A stretch of DNA of 55,173 nucleotides, from NCBI RefSeq assembly GCF_030129945.1, contig NZ_JARRAF010000031.1, positions 1-55,173 of the forward strand, given 5' to 3'. Under the pieces are notes generated by a model. The model did not search any database. It saw nothing but the letters and a program-made list of their open reading frames with translations, and was not told the origin of the DNA. Of the stretch, positions 15,870-25,807 are shown one piece after another; the first letter of the stretch is position 1, and each line of letters begins with the position of its first letter. Made by a program: the position numbers and the translations under genes. The DNA comes from Parachitinimonas caeni. Its GTDB lineage: Bacteria > Pseudomonadota > Gammaproteobacteria > Burkholderiales > Chitinimonadaceae.

Positions 15870-18800
15870 ATGAGCCAAGCGTTAGGCCCAAGTTTGATCA
15901 GACGTAGCTGGAACCGCTTGGTCCGCTTTATCTACTGGCACTACGCCGCGCTGAAATGGGCAGCCATTGCCTGCCTGACGCTGATGGTCGTCGTGGTGAG
16001 TGTCCTGCAGTTCTGGATCTTTCCGAGGCTCGACAGCTATCGACCACGCATTGCCGCAGAAATCAGCGAAGCGGTTGGCCGAAAGGTCGAGATTGCCCAT
16101 ATGCGTGGCGGCTGGCGAGGGGTGCGGCCCTATGTCGAGATTGATGGCTTTTCGCTGCTCACGAAGTCTGGCCATTCTGCGCTGACCTTGAAGCAGGCCG
16201 AGGCCACTTTGCTCTGGTGGCCATTACTGTGGGGGGCGCTGCGTTTTGACACGCTGACCGCCCATGGGCCAACGCTGGAGTTTTCACGCAATGCGGAGGG
16301 GCGCCTGTTTGTGGCCGGCCTGCCTCTGGACGACGGCCCATCCGACGGCAGCATGGCCAATTGGCTACTCAAACAGCACAGTGTCAGCATCCAGAATGCC
16401 ACGCTGATCTGGCGTGACGAGAAGCGACAAGCGGCGCCGCTGGTGCTGGCAGGGGTTAATTTCGAACTGGACAACTTCCTGTTTGGTCGTCATCAATTTG
16501 AACTCCAAGTCACCCCTCCGGCCGAACTGGCGGGCACGCTCACGGCATCCGGCGAGTTGCATGGGCATGACGTCAAGCAACTGAATGACTGGTCTGGCAA
16601 GGCGACGCTCGAAGTACAGAACGTCAACCTGGCACCCTGGCGTGCCTGGATCAGCTACCCGATCGACGTGCAGAGTGGTCGAGGTCGTATCAAACTGACC
16701 GGCGCGTTTGCCAAGGCCCAGCTTAACGAGCTGGATTCCACGCTGGCACTGAATAACGTATCGAGCCGACTGGCACCCGATCTGGAGCTGTTGGCGTTTT
16801 CTGAGATCAGCGGTCAGGCCAGGTGGCGCCAGAGTGAGCAGAGCCGGGAGCTTGAGCTGTCCCACCTCAAACTGACGACCGCTCAGGGCGGCAGCATTCT
16901 GTCAGAGGCGGGAGGGCGCCTGCAGTTGCACCCGTCTGGCGGTGGTGAACTCGGGTTGACCAAATTCACCTTACCGGCTGTGTCGGGCTTGATGGGAGGT
17001 TTGCCGCTACCGGCGGACGTCCGCAAAAGCCTGTCCAGCCTGCGGCCGCATGGCAGCATCGATAGCTTTGGCGCGCACTGGGAAGGCGATTGGCGCGAAC
17101 CTCGTCACTATCAGGCCAGTTTTGCGTTTTCAGGCTTGGGGCTGGATGCCCCGGAGCCTATTCCTTCTGTCGGATTGCTGGATGGCGAAGCCAGCGTTAC
17201 CGAAAGTGGGGGGGCCGTCAAACTCAAGAGCAAGCATCTCCGCCTGACTACCAAACTGTTTCTGGAACCCCTCGAATTCACCGAATTACTGGCTGAAGCG
17301 CAGTGGAGTCGCGCCAAGGAAAAAGTTGAAGTCACCGTGCCGAAGCTGGCGCTGGCCAATGACCACATGAGCCTGAGTGCCAAAGCCACCTATCGCTACG
17401 AAGGGCAAGGCGCAGGGTGGCTGGATCTGGATGCGCTGGTTCCGAAGGCAGAAGCCAGCAAGGTTTATAAATACATCCCCAATTCGGTAGCACCCGATAC
17501 GGTCGAGTGGCTGCGCACCTCGCTGCTGACTGGCCACGCGCATGACGCCAAGTTCAAACTGACCGGCCCGCTGGAAGCGTTTCCGTTTGATGGTGACAAG
17601 AACGGGATCTTCCGGGTCGATGCCAAAGCCAGCGGCGTGGAGCTGGATTACGGCAAGGGGTGGCCCCGCATCAGCAATGTCGGCGGCGATTTGCTGTTCC
17701 ACGGCAATCTGATGCAGATCGACACCCATTCCGGCCAGGTGTTCGGTGCCCGCCTGGGCAAGGTGAGATCGACCATCCAGAGCCTGGAGCATAGCGATTC
17801 GATTCAGATCGAAGGCGAAGCCAGCGGTCCGACCAATGACTTTCTACGCTATGTGCGTGAAAGCCCGATCAACGAGGCGATGGAAGGGTTTCTGGACCAT
17901 GCCAGCGCGCAAGGCGAGGGCAATCTGCGTCTGAAACTCGACATCCCGCTGATCAATGCTGATGCCACCAAGGTGCAGGGGCGTTTTGCCTACGAGCGGA
18001 ACGCGATCGATTTCGGGCCGCAGATTCCCAAGCTTGAGCAGGCGCGCGGCGAGCTGAGCTTTACCGAAAAGGCTTTGCAGCTCAAGGGGGGTACAGCGCA
18101 GATCCTGGGTGGAAGCAGCGTGCTGAATGTGGGTACCGATAGCGATGGCACCGTCAGGATTGCGGCGACCGGTAAGGTCGATGCCAATCTGGCGGCTCGG
18201 CGCTATGCCTTGCCACAGGCTGAACTGATTCGCGGCGTCACGGACTACAAAGCCGATCTGGAAGTGCGTAGCCAGGGCACCAGCGTCAGCATCGATTCAT
18301 CGCTGCAAGGCGTGGCGCTGGCGGCGCCGGCGCCATTGGGCAAGGAAGCGAGCGACAGCATTCCGCTACGCATTCAGCTGAATATGGCTCAGGGAGAGGC
18401 GGATCACTGGCAGGTGGCCTACGACAAGCTGGTGGGGGCCGACCTCTATCTGCGAGGCAGTGGCAAGGACATGCAGATCGAGCGTGGTCAGATCAATCTG
18501 GGGCCTACCCAGCTGGCTGCGCGGCGGCAAGGTCTTTGGGTCAATGGCAGCTTGCCTCAGTTGAATGCCGATGTCTGGCACGACTTTGTTGGCCGGCTGC
18601 CTGAAAGTGCCGGGTCGGGTGGCGGAGTTGCCACGCCGCCCGTCAGCGGCGTAGATCTTAAACTTGGCAAGCTGCAAGTCTTTGGCAAGCAGCTGAATCA
18701 GCTGTGGCTGCGGGCAACCCCGGCAAGTGGCGGCTGGCAGATGCAGGTCGCCAGCAAAGAGGCAACGGGCAATATCCACTGGAACGGGCAGGGACGGGGG

Positions 18801-19781
18801 AAGCTGGTGGCCAAGCTCAGCGCCCTGCATATGCCGCTGCCGCAGGTGGCGGGGTCGGCAGCAGCGGCGGTCAGCAACGAAGAACCCGAGCAATTGCCGG
18901 CGATGGATGTGACGGTGGAGGATTTCCAATACCGGGATCGCAAGCTGGGCCGGCTGGAGGTCAAGGCGCAGCAGCAAAGAGAGAATTGGCATATCGAGAA
19001 GCTGAGCATCGCCAATCCGGAAGGCCGGCTCGATATGGATGGCGTCTGGCGCGTGGCCGGCAATGACAGCCGCACCAGCGTGAAGGTCAATGTTGATTCG
19101 TCGAATATTGGCAAGCTGCTGGAGCGCTTTGGCTATCCCGAAGCCATGCGGCGTGGTAGTGGTTCATTGGCCGGAGAGGTCAGCTGGAACGGCTCGCCGC
19201 TATCGCCTGACTTTGCCAGCATGAGCGGAAGTGCCCGGATTGCCGTGGGGCCGGGACAGTTCTCGAAGATCGAGCCTGGCGTTGGCCGGCTGCTGGGCAT
19301 TCTGAGCCTGCAGTCGCTGCCACGTCGCATCACCCTGGATTTTCGCGATGTCTTCAGCGAGGGCTTCGCTTTCGACAAGATTTCCGGCGATAGTAAGATT
19401 TCAAAGGGCGTGATCGCCACGGATAACCTGGTGATCATCGGCCCGGCCGCGCAGATCCTGTTTCGGGGGGAGGCCGACATGGGCAAGGAAACCCAGAAGC
19501 TAACCGTGCGCATCGTGCCAACGCTCAGCGACAGCGTAGCGCTGGCAGCCGGTGTAGCCCTGGCTAATCCGATTGTCGGTGTCACGGCATTCCTGCTGCA
19601 AAAAGTATTGAAAGACCCGATTGGCCAGCTGGTGGCTTATGAATACGAGATCACTGGCAAATGGGAAGACCCCAAGATCGTCAGGGTTGGATCGGGTGAA
19701 ACGGTTGAGTTGAACGCCGACAAGCCGAAAGAAGCCGACAAGCCGGCGGTTGCTGATAAACCCGTAGAGGGGGCGCCATGA
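15870..19781 (+). CDS. yhdP: YhdP-family AsmA-like envelope protein
   Basis: This very large protein (1303 residues) matches the TIGR02099/YhdP family: an N-terminal membrane anchor (about residues 29-52, LKWAAIACLTLMVVVVSVLQF), a long repetitive beta-rich periplasmic part, and an AsmA-like C-terminus with the family ending (ALAAGVALANPIVGVTAFLLQK..., VAYEYEITGKWEDPKI). In E. coli, YhdP (1266 residues) bridges inner and outer membrane and helps carry phospholipids outward with TamB and YdbH. The ATG at 15870 is preferred because the anchor then sits at the usual distance. It is translationally coupled to the next gene by an ATGA overlap. Confidence 0.93.
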   Translation: MSQALGPSLIRRSWNRLVRFIYWHYAALKWAAIACLTLMVVVVSVLQFWIFPRLDSYRPRIAAEISEAVGRKVEIAHMRGGWRGVRPYVEIDGFSLLTKSGHSALTLKQAEATLLWWPLLWGALRFDTLTAHGPTLEFSRNAEGRLFVAGLPLDDGPSDGSMANWLLKQHSVSIQNATLIWRDEKRQAAPLVLAGVNFELDNFLFGRHQFELQVTPPAELAGTLTASGELHGHDVKQLNDWSGKATLEVQNVNLAPWRAWISYPIDVQSGRGRIKLTGAFAKAQLNELDSTLALNNVSSRLAPDLELLAFSEISGQARWRQSEQSRELELSHLKLTTAQGGSILSEAGGRLQLHPSGGGELGLTKFTLPAVSGLMGGLPLPADVRKSLSSLRPHGSIDSFGAHWEGDWREPRHYQASFAFSGLGLDAPEPIPSVGLLDGEASVTESGGAVKLKSKHLRLTTKLFLEPLEFTELLAEAQWSRAKEKVEVTVPKLALANDHMSLSAKATYRYEGQGAGWLDLDALVPKAEASKVYKYIPNSVAPDTVEWLRTSLLTGHAHDAKFKLTGPLEAFPFDGDKNGIFRVDAKASGVELDYGKGWPRISNVGGDLLFHGNLMQIDTHSGQVFGARLGKVRSTIQSLEHSDSIQIEGEASGPTNDFLRYVRESPINEAMEGFLDHASAQGEGNLRLKLDIPLINADATKVQGRFAYERNAIDFGPQIPKLEQARGELSFTEKALQLKGGTAQILGGSSVLNVGTDSDGTVRIAATGKVDANLAARRYALPQAELIRGVTDYKADLEVRSQGTSVSIDSSLQGVALAAPAPLGKEASDSIPLRIQLNMAQGEADHWQVAYDKLVGADLYLRGSGKDMQIERGQINLGPTQLAARRQGLWVNGSLPQLNADVWHDFVGRLPESAGSGGGVATPPVSGVDLKLGKLQVFGKQLNQLWLRATPASGGWQMQVASKEATGNIHWNGQGRGKLVAKLSALHMPLPQVAGSAAAAVSNEEPEQLPAMDVTVEDFQYRDRKLGRLEVKAQQQRENWHIEKLSIANPEGRLDMDGVWRVAGNDSRTSVKVNVDSSNIGKLLERFGYPEAMRRGSGSLAGEVSWNGSPLSPDFASMSGSARIAVGPGQFSKIEPGVGRLLGILSLQSLPRRITLDFRDVFSEGFAFDKISGDSKISKGVIATDNLVIIGPAAQILFRGEADMGKETQKLTVRIVPTLSDSVALAAGVALANPIVGVTAFLLQKVLKDPIGQLVAYEYEITGKWEDPKIVRVGSGETVELNADKPKEADKPAVADKPVEGAP

Positions 19782-20110
19782 GGCATTGGTTGCTGTGGAT
19801 GAGTCTGGCAGGCCAGGCCGCACTGGCTGCGCCGGTCTGTGAAGTGCCGTTGGAATTCTGGGACCGCGTGCGCAGCATGCAGCGGGTGGTCAAGGAGTCC
19901 GGCCTGGCTCCATGCATGCGGCAGCTTGCGCGAAACCAACAGCTCACTGCCCGGTTGATTCATCCGCCGGATCGGGAATCGCAGACTCAGGCAGAGGAAC
20001 TGCGCGACTGGCTGACCTCGACCGGCCTCGAAGGCAAACGGGTGGTGCTGCAGGGACAGGGCAAGCCCGGCGAGCCGTTGCGGTTCGAGGTTGTGGAATC
20101 GACCCCCTGA
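19778..20110 (+). CDS. Small secreted protein coupled to yhdP
   Basis: The 110-residue protein begins with a Sec signal peptide (MRHWLLWMSLAGQAALA, cleavage before AP or APVCEV). The mature part has two cysteines (CEV and PCMRQ) that could form a disulfide, and a charged C-terminal half. The start codon overlaps the yhdP stop (ATGA), so the two are translated together, suggesting a linked envelope role. I recognise no family. Confidence 0.75.
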   Translation: MRHWLLWMSLAGQAALAAPVCEVPLEFWDRVRSMQRVVKESGLAPCMRQLARNQQLTARLIHPPDRESQTQAEELRDWLTSTGLEGKRVVLQGQGKPGEPLRFEVVESTP

Positions 20111-20163
20111 TGTTTCAACCGCGCCATCACCATACGCATCACATCACATAAAAAGGAGCAGGC

Positions 20164-21039
20164 ATGGCAACCAAAGGCGTAACAGGCGAGAAAAACCGGA
20201 AAGCGCTGGCGAAAGTATCGGGCAATGTACGGATCGCTGCGATTCAGATGGCGTCTGGGCCCAGCATCAGTTCGAATCTGGCCGAAGCGGAACGCCTGGT
20301 TGAAATGGCTGCCAAGCAGGGAGCCAAGCTGGTTGCGCTGCCTGAGTACTTTGCCATTATGGGCATGAAGGATACGGACAAGATCGACGTCCGGGAGGAA
20401 GAGGGCAAGGGGCCGATCCAGCGTTTTCTGGCCAAGACCGCCAAGAAGCACAAGATCTGGCTGATTGCCGGCTCGGTGCCGCTCGTGGCCGAAGAGCCGG
20501 GACGGGTCAAGAATTCCTGTCTGGTGTACGACGATCGGGGCAAGCTGGTGGCGCGTTACGACAAGATCCACCTGTTTGGCTTCAATATGGGAACCGAGCA
20601 GTATCAAGAGTCCGCGACCATCAGTCCAGGTGACAAGATTGTCGTGGTCGAGACACCGTTTGGCCGGGTTGGCTTGTCGATCTGTTACGACCTGCGTTTC
20701 CCCGAGCTGTACCGGGCGATGCAGCCCATCGATATCATCGTGGTGCCGGCGGCTTTTACCGCCACCACGGGCAAGGCGCACTGGGAGACACTGCTGCGGG
20801 CTCGCGCCATCGAGAATCTGGCCTATGTTCTCGCGCCGAATCAGGGCGGCTATCACCTCAATGGCCGCGAGACTCACGGCGACAGCATGGTCATCGACCC
20901 CTGGGGTGTGGTGCTGGACCGCCTGGAACGGGGTTCGGGTGTGGTGATTGCCAGTATTAACCCCGAGTATCAGGCGCGCCTGCGAAAGAGCCTACCGGCG
21001 CTGGACCACCGTGTACTACCGCAGCCGGCCGCCATCTAA
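20164..21039 (+). CDS. Carbon-nitrogen hydrolase (Nit1/deaminated-glutathione amidase-like)
   Basis: This 291-residue nitrilase-superfamily amidase has the catalytic triad in place: Glu in LPEYFAIMG (about residue 61), Lys in YDKIHLFGFNMG (about 132) and Cys in SICYDLRFPELYR (about 174). The NMG and YDLRFPELYR motifs fit the Nit1 branch, which removes deaminated glutathione made by aminotransferase side reactions; this specificity is inferred from similarity. The start has a strong AAAAGGAG site. The gene lies in a head-to-tail series yhdP-small protein-nitrilase-tldD. Confidence 0.9.
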   Translation: MATKGVTGEKNRKALAKVSGNVRIAAIQMASGPSISSNLAEAERLVEMAAKQGAKLVALPEYFAIMGMKDTDKIDVREEEGKGPIQRFLAKTAKKHKIWLIAGSVPLVAEEPGRVKNSCLVYDDRGKLVARYDKIHLFGFNMGTEQYQESATISPGDKIVVVETPFGRVGLSICYDLRFPELYRAMQPIDIIVVPAAFTATTGKAHWETLLRARAIENLAYVLAPNQGGYHLNGRETHGDSMVIDPWGVVLDRLERGSGVVIASINPEYQARLRKSLPALDHRVLPQPAAI

Positions 21040-21139
21040 CTTCGCTGAGGTGTGAATGCGCCTGGAGCTGGCTTCAGGTAGATAAGCGTCCATCACGCCC
21101 GGTTTTTACAGAATTGAGGGTGCCTCTGCCGCACCTTTC

Positions 21140-22609
21140 ATGACACTGGATATAGAAATAATGACAAGTCAAACCATTCTCAGAGAGACCGCCGACCAGT
21201 ACCTGCTAACACCCTATCAATTGGGCGAGAGCAGCCTGGAGCAGGTATTCGGCGAGATCATGCGTCACGAAATCGATTACGCCGATCTTTATTTTCAATA
21301 CAGCCGCTCAGAGGGCTGGAGCCTGGAAGAAGGCATCGTCAAGGCGGGTAGTTTCAATATCGACCAAGGCGTTGGGGTGCGCGCCATTTCGGGGGACCGT
21401 ACGGCATTTGCCTATTCCGACGAAATCAGCCTGCCAGCACTACGTCAGGCTGCCGAGGCCACCAGAGCGATTGGTCGCCAGGGCGGTGCGGGCCGCACCA
21501 TGGTGGGACGTCACGGCGAAGGCCGTTTGCTGTACCCGGCGACAGATCCGATCGGCAGCTTGCAGGCGGCAGAAAAAGTGGCCCTGCTGGAGCGCCTGGA
21601 GCGCTTTGCCCGGGCGCAGGATAGCCGGGTGATTCAGGTGATGGCCGGGCTGGCCGGCGAGTATGAAGTCGTCTATATCGCCCGTCACGACGGCCACCGC
21701 GCCGCCGATGTCCGGCCGCTGGTCCGGCTCAGTGTCACTGTGATCGTCGAGCAGGATGGCCGACGCGAGCAGGCACACTTTGGCGGTGGGGGGCGCTTTG
21801 ACTACAGCTACTTTACCGATGCGGTGCTGGAGTCGTACGCCCGTGAAGCGGTCAGACAGGCTCTGGTCAATCTGGAGGCCCGTCCGGCCCCGGCAGGTGA
21901 GATGACGGTGGTGCTGGGCAATGGCTGGCCCGGCATTCTCTTGCATGAGGCCATCGGCCACGGACTGGAGGGGGATTTCAACCGCAAGGGAAGTTCGGCC
22001 TTTTCCGGCCGGGTTGGTCAGGCGGTGGCCGCACCGGGGGTGACGGTGGTGGATGACGGCACCCTGCCGGATCGTCGCGGATCGCTGAATGTCGATGACG
22101 AGGGCAATCCGACCAATCGTACCGTACTGATCGAAGACGGCATCCTGCGTGGTTACCTGCAGGACAACCTGAATGCGCGTCTGATGCAGACACAGGTGAC
22201 CGGTAATGGTCGCCGCGAATCGTTTGCCCATCTGCCGATGCCGCGCATGACCAACACGGTGATGCTGGCTGGCGATAAGACGCCCGAAGAAATCATTGCC
22301 TCGGTCAAGCACGGTCTCTATGCCGTCAACTTTGCCGGAGGCCAGGTCGATATTACCAACGGCAAGTTTGTATTCTCGGCTTCTGAGGCTTACATGATTG
22401 AAGATGGCAAGATCACCTACCCGGTAAAAGGCGCGACGCTGATCGGTAACGGTCCTGATGTTCTGACTCGCGTCACCATGATCGGCAACGATCTGGAGCT
22501 TGATCCCGGCGTAGGAACCTGTGGCAAGGATGGCCAGAGCGTGCCCGTTGGGGTCGGTCAGCCGACTTTACGCATCGACGGTGGGCTCACTGTCGGCGGC
22601 ACGGCCTGA
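21140..22609 (+). CDS. tldD: Metalloprotease TldD
   Basis: TldD is the catalytic half of the TldD/TldE protease, which processes modified peptides and labile proteins such as the CcdA antitoxin. The zinc motif [11 protein letters not shown] lies near residue 268, and the third-ligand Cys region is near the C-terminus ([26 protein letters not shown]). The length of 489 residues is close to E. coli TldD (481). Two in-frame starts are possible (21140 and 21161), and neither has a good ribosome binding site; 21140 is kept. The partner tldE/pmbA is not in this window. Confidence 0.95.
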   Translation: MTLDIEIMTSQTILRETADQYLLTPYQLGESSLEQVFGEIMRHEIDYADLYFQYSRSEGWSLEEGIVKAGSFNIDQGVGVRAISGDRTAFAYSDEISLPALRQAAEATRAIGRQGGAGRTMVGRHGEGRLLYPATDPIGSLQAAEKVALLERLERFARAQDSRVIQVMAGLAGEYEVVYIARHDGHRAADVRPLVRLSVTVIVEQDGRREQAHFGGGGRFDYSYFTDAVLESYAREAVRQALVNLEARPAPAGEMTVVLGNGWPGILLHEAIGHGLEGDFNRKGSSAFSGRVGQAVAAPGVTVVDDGTLPDRRGSLNVDDEGNPTNRTVLIEDGILRGYLQDNLNARLMQTQVTGNGRRESFAHLPMPRMTNTVMLAGDKTPEEIIASVKHGLYAVNFAGGQVDITNGKFVFSASEAYMIEDGKITYPVKGATLIGNGPDVLTRVTMIGNDLELDPGVGTCGKDGQSVPVGVGQPTLRIDGGLTVGGTA

Positions 22610-22636
22610 TCGGGTCGGCGCCATGTTTGCCGGCAA

Positions 22637-22653
22637 GCCAGCCTCAGGCTGGC
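22637..22653. terminator. Short hairpin between tldD and comEC
   Basis: GCCAGCC (22637-22643) and GGCTGGC (22647-22653) form a perfect 7-bp stem with a 3-nt loop just after tldD. No U-tract follows, so at most it is a weak or factor-assisted terminator. Confidence 0.35.
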
Positions 22654-22682
22654 AAGGCTGACCGGGCGACGAGGGCCGTGCC

Positions 22683-25004
22683 ATGCGCATCGCCGTCGTC
22701 GCCTGGGTTGCTGGAATCTGGCTGCTGCAACGGCAGCCACAGCTTTATTCGCATTTTTCCTGTTTGGGTGTTGTGGTTCTTGCAGCGCTGCTGGTCTGGC
22801 GTAGCCGTGGCGTGCACCGGCTGGCCTGCCTGGCGCTGCTCGCACTGTTTGCTGGCTTCAGCTATGCCAATCTGCGTGCGGACTGGCGTCTGGCGTACCC
22901 GCTGCCAGCGGCGTGGGAGCTGCAGGACATCCAGCTGACTGGCGTGGTGGATGGCCTGGTGGAAGCCACGCCCTATGGCCCGCGCTTTGTGTTGAAGGTC
23001 GATTCGGTGGCGACAGATCAGGCGCAGGTGCCAGCGCGTCTTCTGCTGAGCGACTACGCCAAAGGCGCCCATTACCTGCCCGCACAACGCTGGCAGCTCA
23101 CCGTCCGCCTGAAGCGACCGCACGGTAATCTGAACCCCGGTGGTTTTGACTTTGAAGCATGGTTGCTGGCAAACCGGATCGGCGCGACCGGGACGGTCCG
23201 TCACCGCAGCGACAATCAGCTGATTCAGCCGTTCGCGCCGGGCTTCTTCACCAGCATCGACCGGGTGCGACAACAGCTGGCCACCCGTATTGACAGCGAA
23301 CTGGCGGGCAAGCCGTGGCGTGGGGTGGTGAAGGCGCTGATCATGGGTGACCAGAGCGGTATTGCACCGGAGCAATGGCAGTTATTCCGCAGCCTGGGAC
23401 TGACGCATCTGGTGAGTATTTCCGGCCTGCATGTCACCTTGCTGGCGACTTTGTCCGGCTGGCTGGTCGCTTGGCTGGCCCGGCAAAGCCCACGGTTGAC
23501 CAGTCGTTTGCCGGCAAGGCAATTTGGCCTGATTGCGGGTGTGGCAACGGCCATTCTGTATACCTTGTTGGCTGGGGCTGCCGTGCCGACTCAGCGAACC
23601 TTGTGGATGCTGATGGCGGCCGCGCTGGCGCTTTCCTGCGGGAGACGGTTGGCGGTTTCCACCGTCTGGTGCTTTGCGCTGGCACTCACCACCCTGATCG
23701 ACCCTTGGGCCGTGCTATCGGTGGGGTTCTGGTTGTCGTATCTCACCGTGGGGGTATTGCTCTATGCCTTTGCCGGCCGGGTCGGCGAGCCCGGTGGCTG
23801 GCATGGCAAGCTGGCAGCCTGGGGCGGGGCGCAGTGGGCGGCTACGCTGGGTTCGGCACCTTTGCTGGTGCTGTACTTCCAGCAGCTGCCCGTGCTGTCG
23901 CCGCTGGCCAATGCCGTGGCAATTCCGCTGATTGGTTCTCTGGCTACGCCGATTGCGCTGGCAGGTTGTCTTGATCCCAGCGGCTGGCTTTGGCGTCTGG
24001 CGCATCAGATTCTCGACTACACCTTCCTCGGCGTGACGTGGTTGGCCAGCTGGCCGCAGGCGGTGGTGTCGCTGCCCTCTCCGCCGGTCTGGACCTTGCT
24101 GCCGGCTTCCTTGGCGGTTGGGCTATGGCTGGCGCCCCGTGGCCTGCCTGCGAAATGGCTGGCTCCGCTGGGCCTGCTGCCGCTGTTTGCCTTGCCAAAG
24201 CCTGCCATGCAACCTGGTGAATTCCGACTGACGGTGCTGGATGTGGGGCAGGGTTTGGCGGTGCTGATCGAGACCGGGCGACATCAGATGCTGTTTGATA
24301 CCGGAGCACTGGGGGGTGGGAGCCGGGTGCTGCCTGGCGTACTGGCCGCAGCAGGCATCCGGCGCCTCGATAGCCTGATGCTGAGTCACAACGATAGTGA
24401 CCATGTGGGAGGGGCGCCGACAGTGGTGGAGAGTGTCGGTGTCGATCTACTGACCGGTTCTTTACCGGCAGATCACCCGCTACGGCAAGGGCGAGCCTAT
24501 CGACAATGCGAAGCTGGCCAGTTCTGGCAATGGGAAGGCGTGACCTTTCGTATCCTGCATCCTCCGGTCGCGCTGTATACGCAGCCGGTGAAAAATGACA
24601 ACGCCCTCAGTTGTGTGCTCAAGATCGACAGTGCAGCCGGCAGCGTGCTGATCCCTGCCGATCTCGAACGCGAAGGGGAACTCTGGTTGCTCGACCAATC
24701 GGCCACTGCTTTGCGCGCAGATCTGCTGATCATGCCGCATCACGGCAGCCGCACTTCGTCGATTCCGGAATTCATCGCGGCGGTGCAACCGCGCTGGGCG
24801 ATTGCCACGGCGGGATATCTCAACCGCTTCGGTCATCCCAAGGCCGACATTATTGGCCGCTATCGCGACAAACAGGTCGAGGTCTACCGTACCGATCTGG
24901 ATGGTGCCGTGCGTATCGACTTCCGGCGCGAGGGGCCGCAAATCACCGTTTGGCGTGAGCAATCGCCGCGCTACTGGCGACCAGCGGGGGATTTTATACG
25001 CTGA
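22683..25004 (+). CDS. comEC: ComEC/Rec2 DNA-uptake channel
   Basis: ComEC forms the inner-membrane channel that carries single-stranded DNA into the cytoplasm during natural transformation. The 773-residue protein has the three expected parts: an N-terminal DUF4131 region, a central multi-membrane competence domain (about residues 220-490, with the LVSISGLHVTLLA signature), and a C-terminal metallo-beta-lactamase-like domain starting LTVLDVGQGLAVLIETG, with SHNDSDHVGG near 567 and MPHHGSRTS near 683. No frameshift is present, so the cell may be competent. Other competence genes are not in the window. The start at 22683 has only a weak ribosome binding site. Confidence 0.94.
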   Translation: MRIAVVAWVAGIWLLQRQPQLYSHFSCLGVVVLAALLVWRSRGVHRLACLALLALFAGFSYANLRADWRLAYPLPAAWELQDIQLTGVVDGLVEATPYGPRFVLKVDSVATDQAQVPARLLLSDYAKGAHYLPAQRWQLTVRLKRPHGNLNPGGFDFEAWLLANRIGATGTVRHRSDNQLIQPFAPGFFTSIDRVRQQLATRIDSELAGKPWRGVVKALIMGDQSGIAPEQWQLFRSLGLTHLVSISGLHVTLLATLSGWLVAWLARQSPRLTSRLPARQFGLIAGVATAILYTLLAGAAVPTQRTLWMLMAAALALSCGRRLAVSTVWCFALALTTLIDPWAVLSVGFWLSYLTVGVLLYAFAGRVGEPGGWHGKLAAWGGAQWAATLGSAPLLVLYFQQLPVLSPLANAVAIPLIGSLATPIALAGCLDPSGWLWRLAHQILDYTFLGVTWLASWPQAVVSLPSPPVWTLLPASLAVGLWLAPRGLPAKWLAPLGLLPLFALPKPAMQPGEFRLTVLDVGQGLAVLIETGRHQMLFDTGALGGGSRVLPGVLAAAGIRRLDSLMLSHNDSDHVGGAPTVVESVGVDLLTGSLPADHPLRQGRAYRQCEAGQFWQWEGVTFRILHPPVALYTQPVKNDNALSCVLKIDSAAGSVLIPADLEREGELWLLDQSATALRADLLIMPHHGSRTSSIPEFIAAVQPRWAIATAGYLNRFGHPKADIIGRYRDKQVEVYRTDLDGAVRIDFRREGPQITVWREQSPRYWRPAGDFIR

Positions 25005-25147
25005 AAGACGTATTTTTTGCGAGGTTGTTGTCAGCGCAATGAGGCTTGGGCCGCAAAACCTGTCCGTTTGTGGGTAGAGGACGGGCACCCCGATTGTTAC
25101 CCTCCTTGGGCTCCATCTGGAGCTATTTCAAATTGGAGGGCAACACA

Positions 25148-25768
25148 ATGCATAAATCAAAGAAACTGATCGGCGCTGTGCTGGCGGGCCTCGTCGGCTT
25201 GGGCATGACACTCGCCACCAGTCCGGCGCTGGCAGCAGGCACTGCCAGCTGGAGCCTGCAAAAGCGTGATCTGAATGGCGACGGGGTGGTCGACGCCTAT
25301 TACGACACGCAGCTCAATATCACCTGGTTGTATAACCCCAGTTTGTGGATGCCGGGGCCGGCGTATCGAAACTGGCAGGACGCCAAGGGGTTGGTGGCCG
25401 GCTTTCAGGTGAATGGCGTTGCAGGTTGGCGCCTGCCACGACTGAACCCGAATGTTTGTGACCCGATCTGGGTCAGCGCACAAGACTGTGCCAAGGGGCC
25501 TTACGCCAAAACAAACGAGCTGCTCCATCTCTGGTTCGTAACACTGGACGGGCTGAGAGCGGATCACCCGATGCGGACGCATTTTGCGTTCGCCGATGGG
25601 GTATGGTACGAAAACGAGGGGCCAGCGAGCTTCCCGAATTCGGCGTACTACATGTATTTCGCTATGCTCGCCCACCCAGGGTTCGAGGCCTACAAGCCGG
25701 GGAATAGTGGAGTGAGATTCCTGCCCTGGCCGGTGCGTGACGGCGATGTAGGCACGCCGCTGCCTTGA
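25148..25768 (+). CDS. Secreted DUF1566-like protein
   Basis: The 206-residue protein starts with a lysine-rich signal peptide (MHKSKKLIGAVLAGLVGLGM, cleavage near ALA-AG). It then shows a calcium-loop-like DLNGDGVVDAYYDTQLNITWL segment and a GVAGWRLPRLNP block. The pairing of a YDT.L.ITWL strand with a GWRLP motif is typical of DUF1566 secreted lectin-like domains. It is likely extracellular and may bind surface glycans; that is inference. GGAGG at 25136-25140 supports the start. A strong hairpin follows that also overlaps the end of the convergent gene. Confidence 0.7.
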   Translation: MHKSKKLIGAVLAGLVGLGMTLATSPALAAGTASWSLQKRDLNGDGVVDAYYDTQLNITWLYNPSLWMPGPAYRNWQDAKGLVAGFQVNGVAGWRLPRLNPNVCDPIWVSAQDCAKGPYAKTNELLHLWFVTLDGLRADHPMRTHFAFADGVWYENEGPASFPNSAYYMYFAMLAHPGFEAYKPGNSGVRFLPWPVRDGDVGTPLP

Positions 25769-25781
25769 TCGCAGCCTGATC

Positions 25782-25807
25782 GACTGACCGGCAATGGCCG
25801 GTCAGTC
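25782..25807. terminator. Bidirectional hairpin between convergent genes
   Basis: GACTGACCGGC (25782-25792) pairs perfectly with GCCGGTCAGTC (25797-25807) over a 4-nt loop. It lies 14 bp after the DUF1566-like gene and covers the stop codon of the opposing gene. There is no long U-tract in either direction. Confidence 0.6.

Noticed and set aside
22637-22653. tldD-comEC hairpin as a strong intrinsic terminator
   Set aside because: The stem is only 7 bp with no U-tract, so only a weak role is kept.
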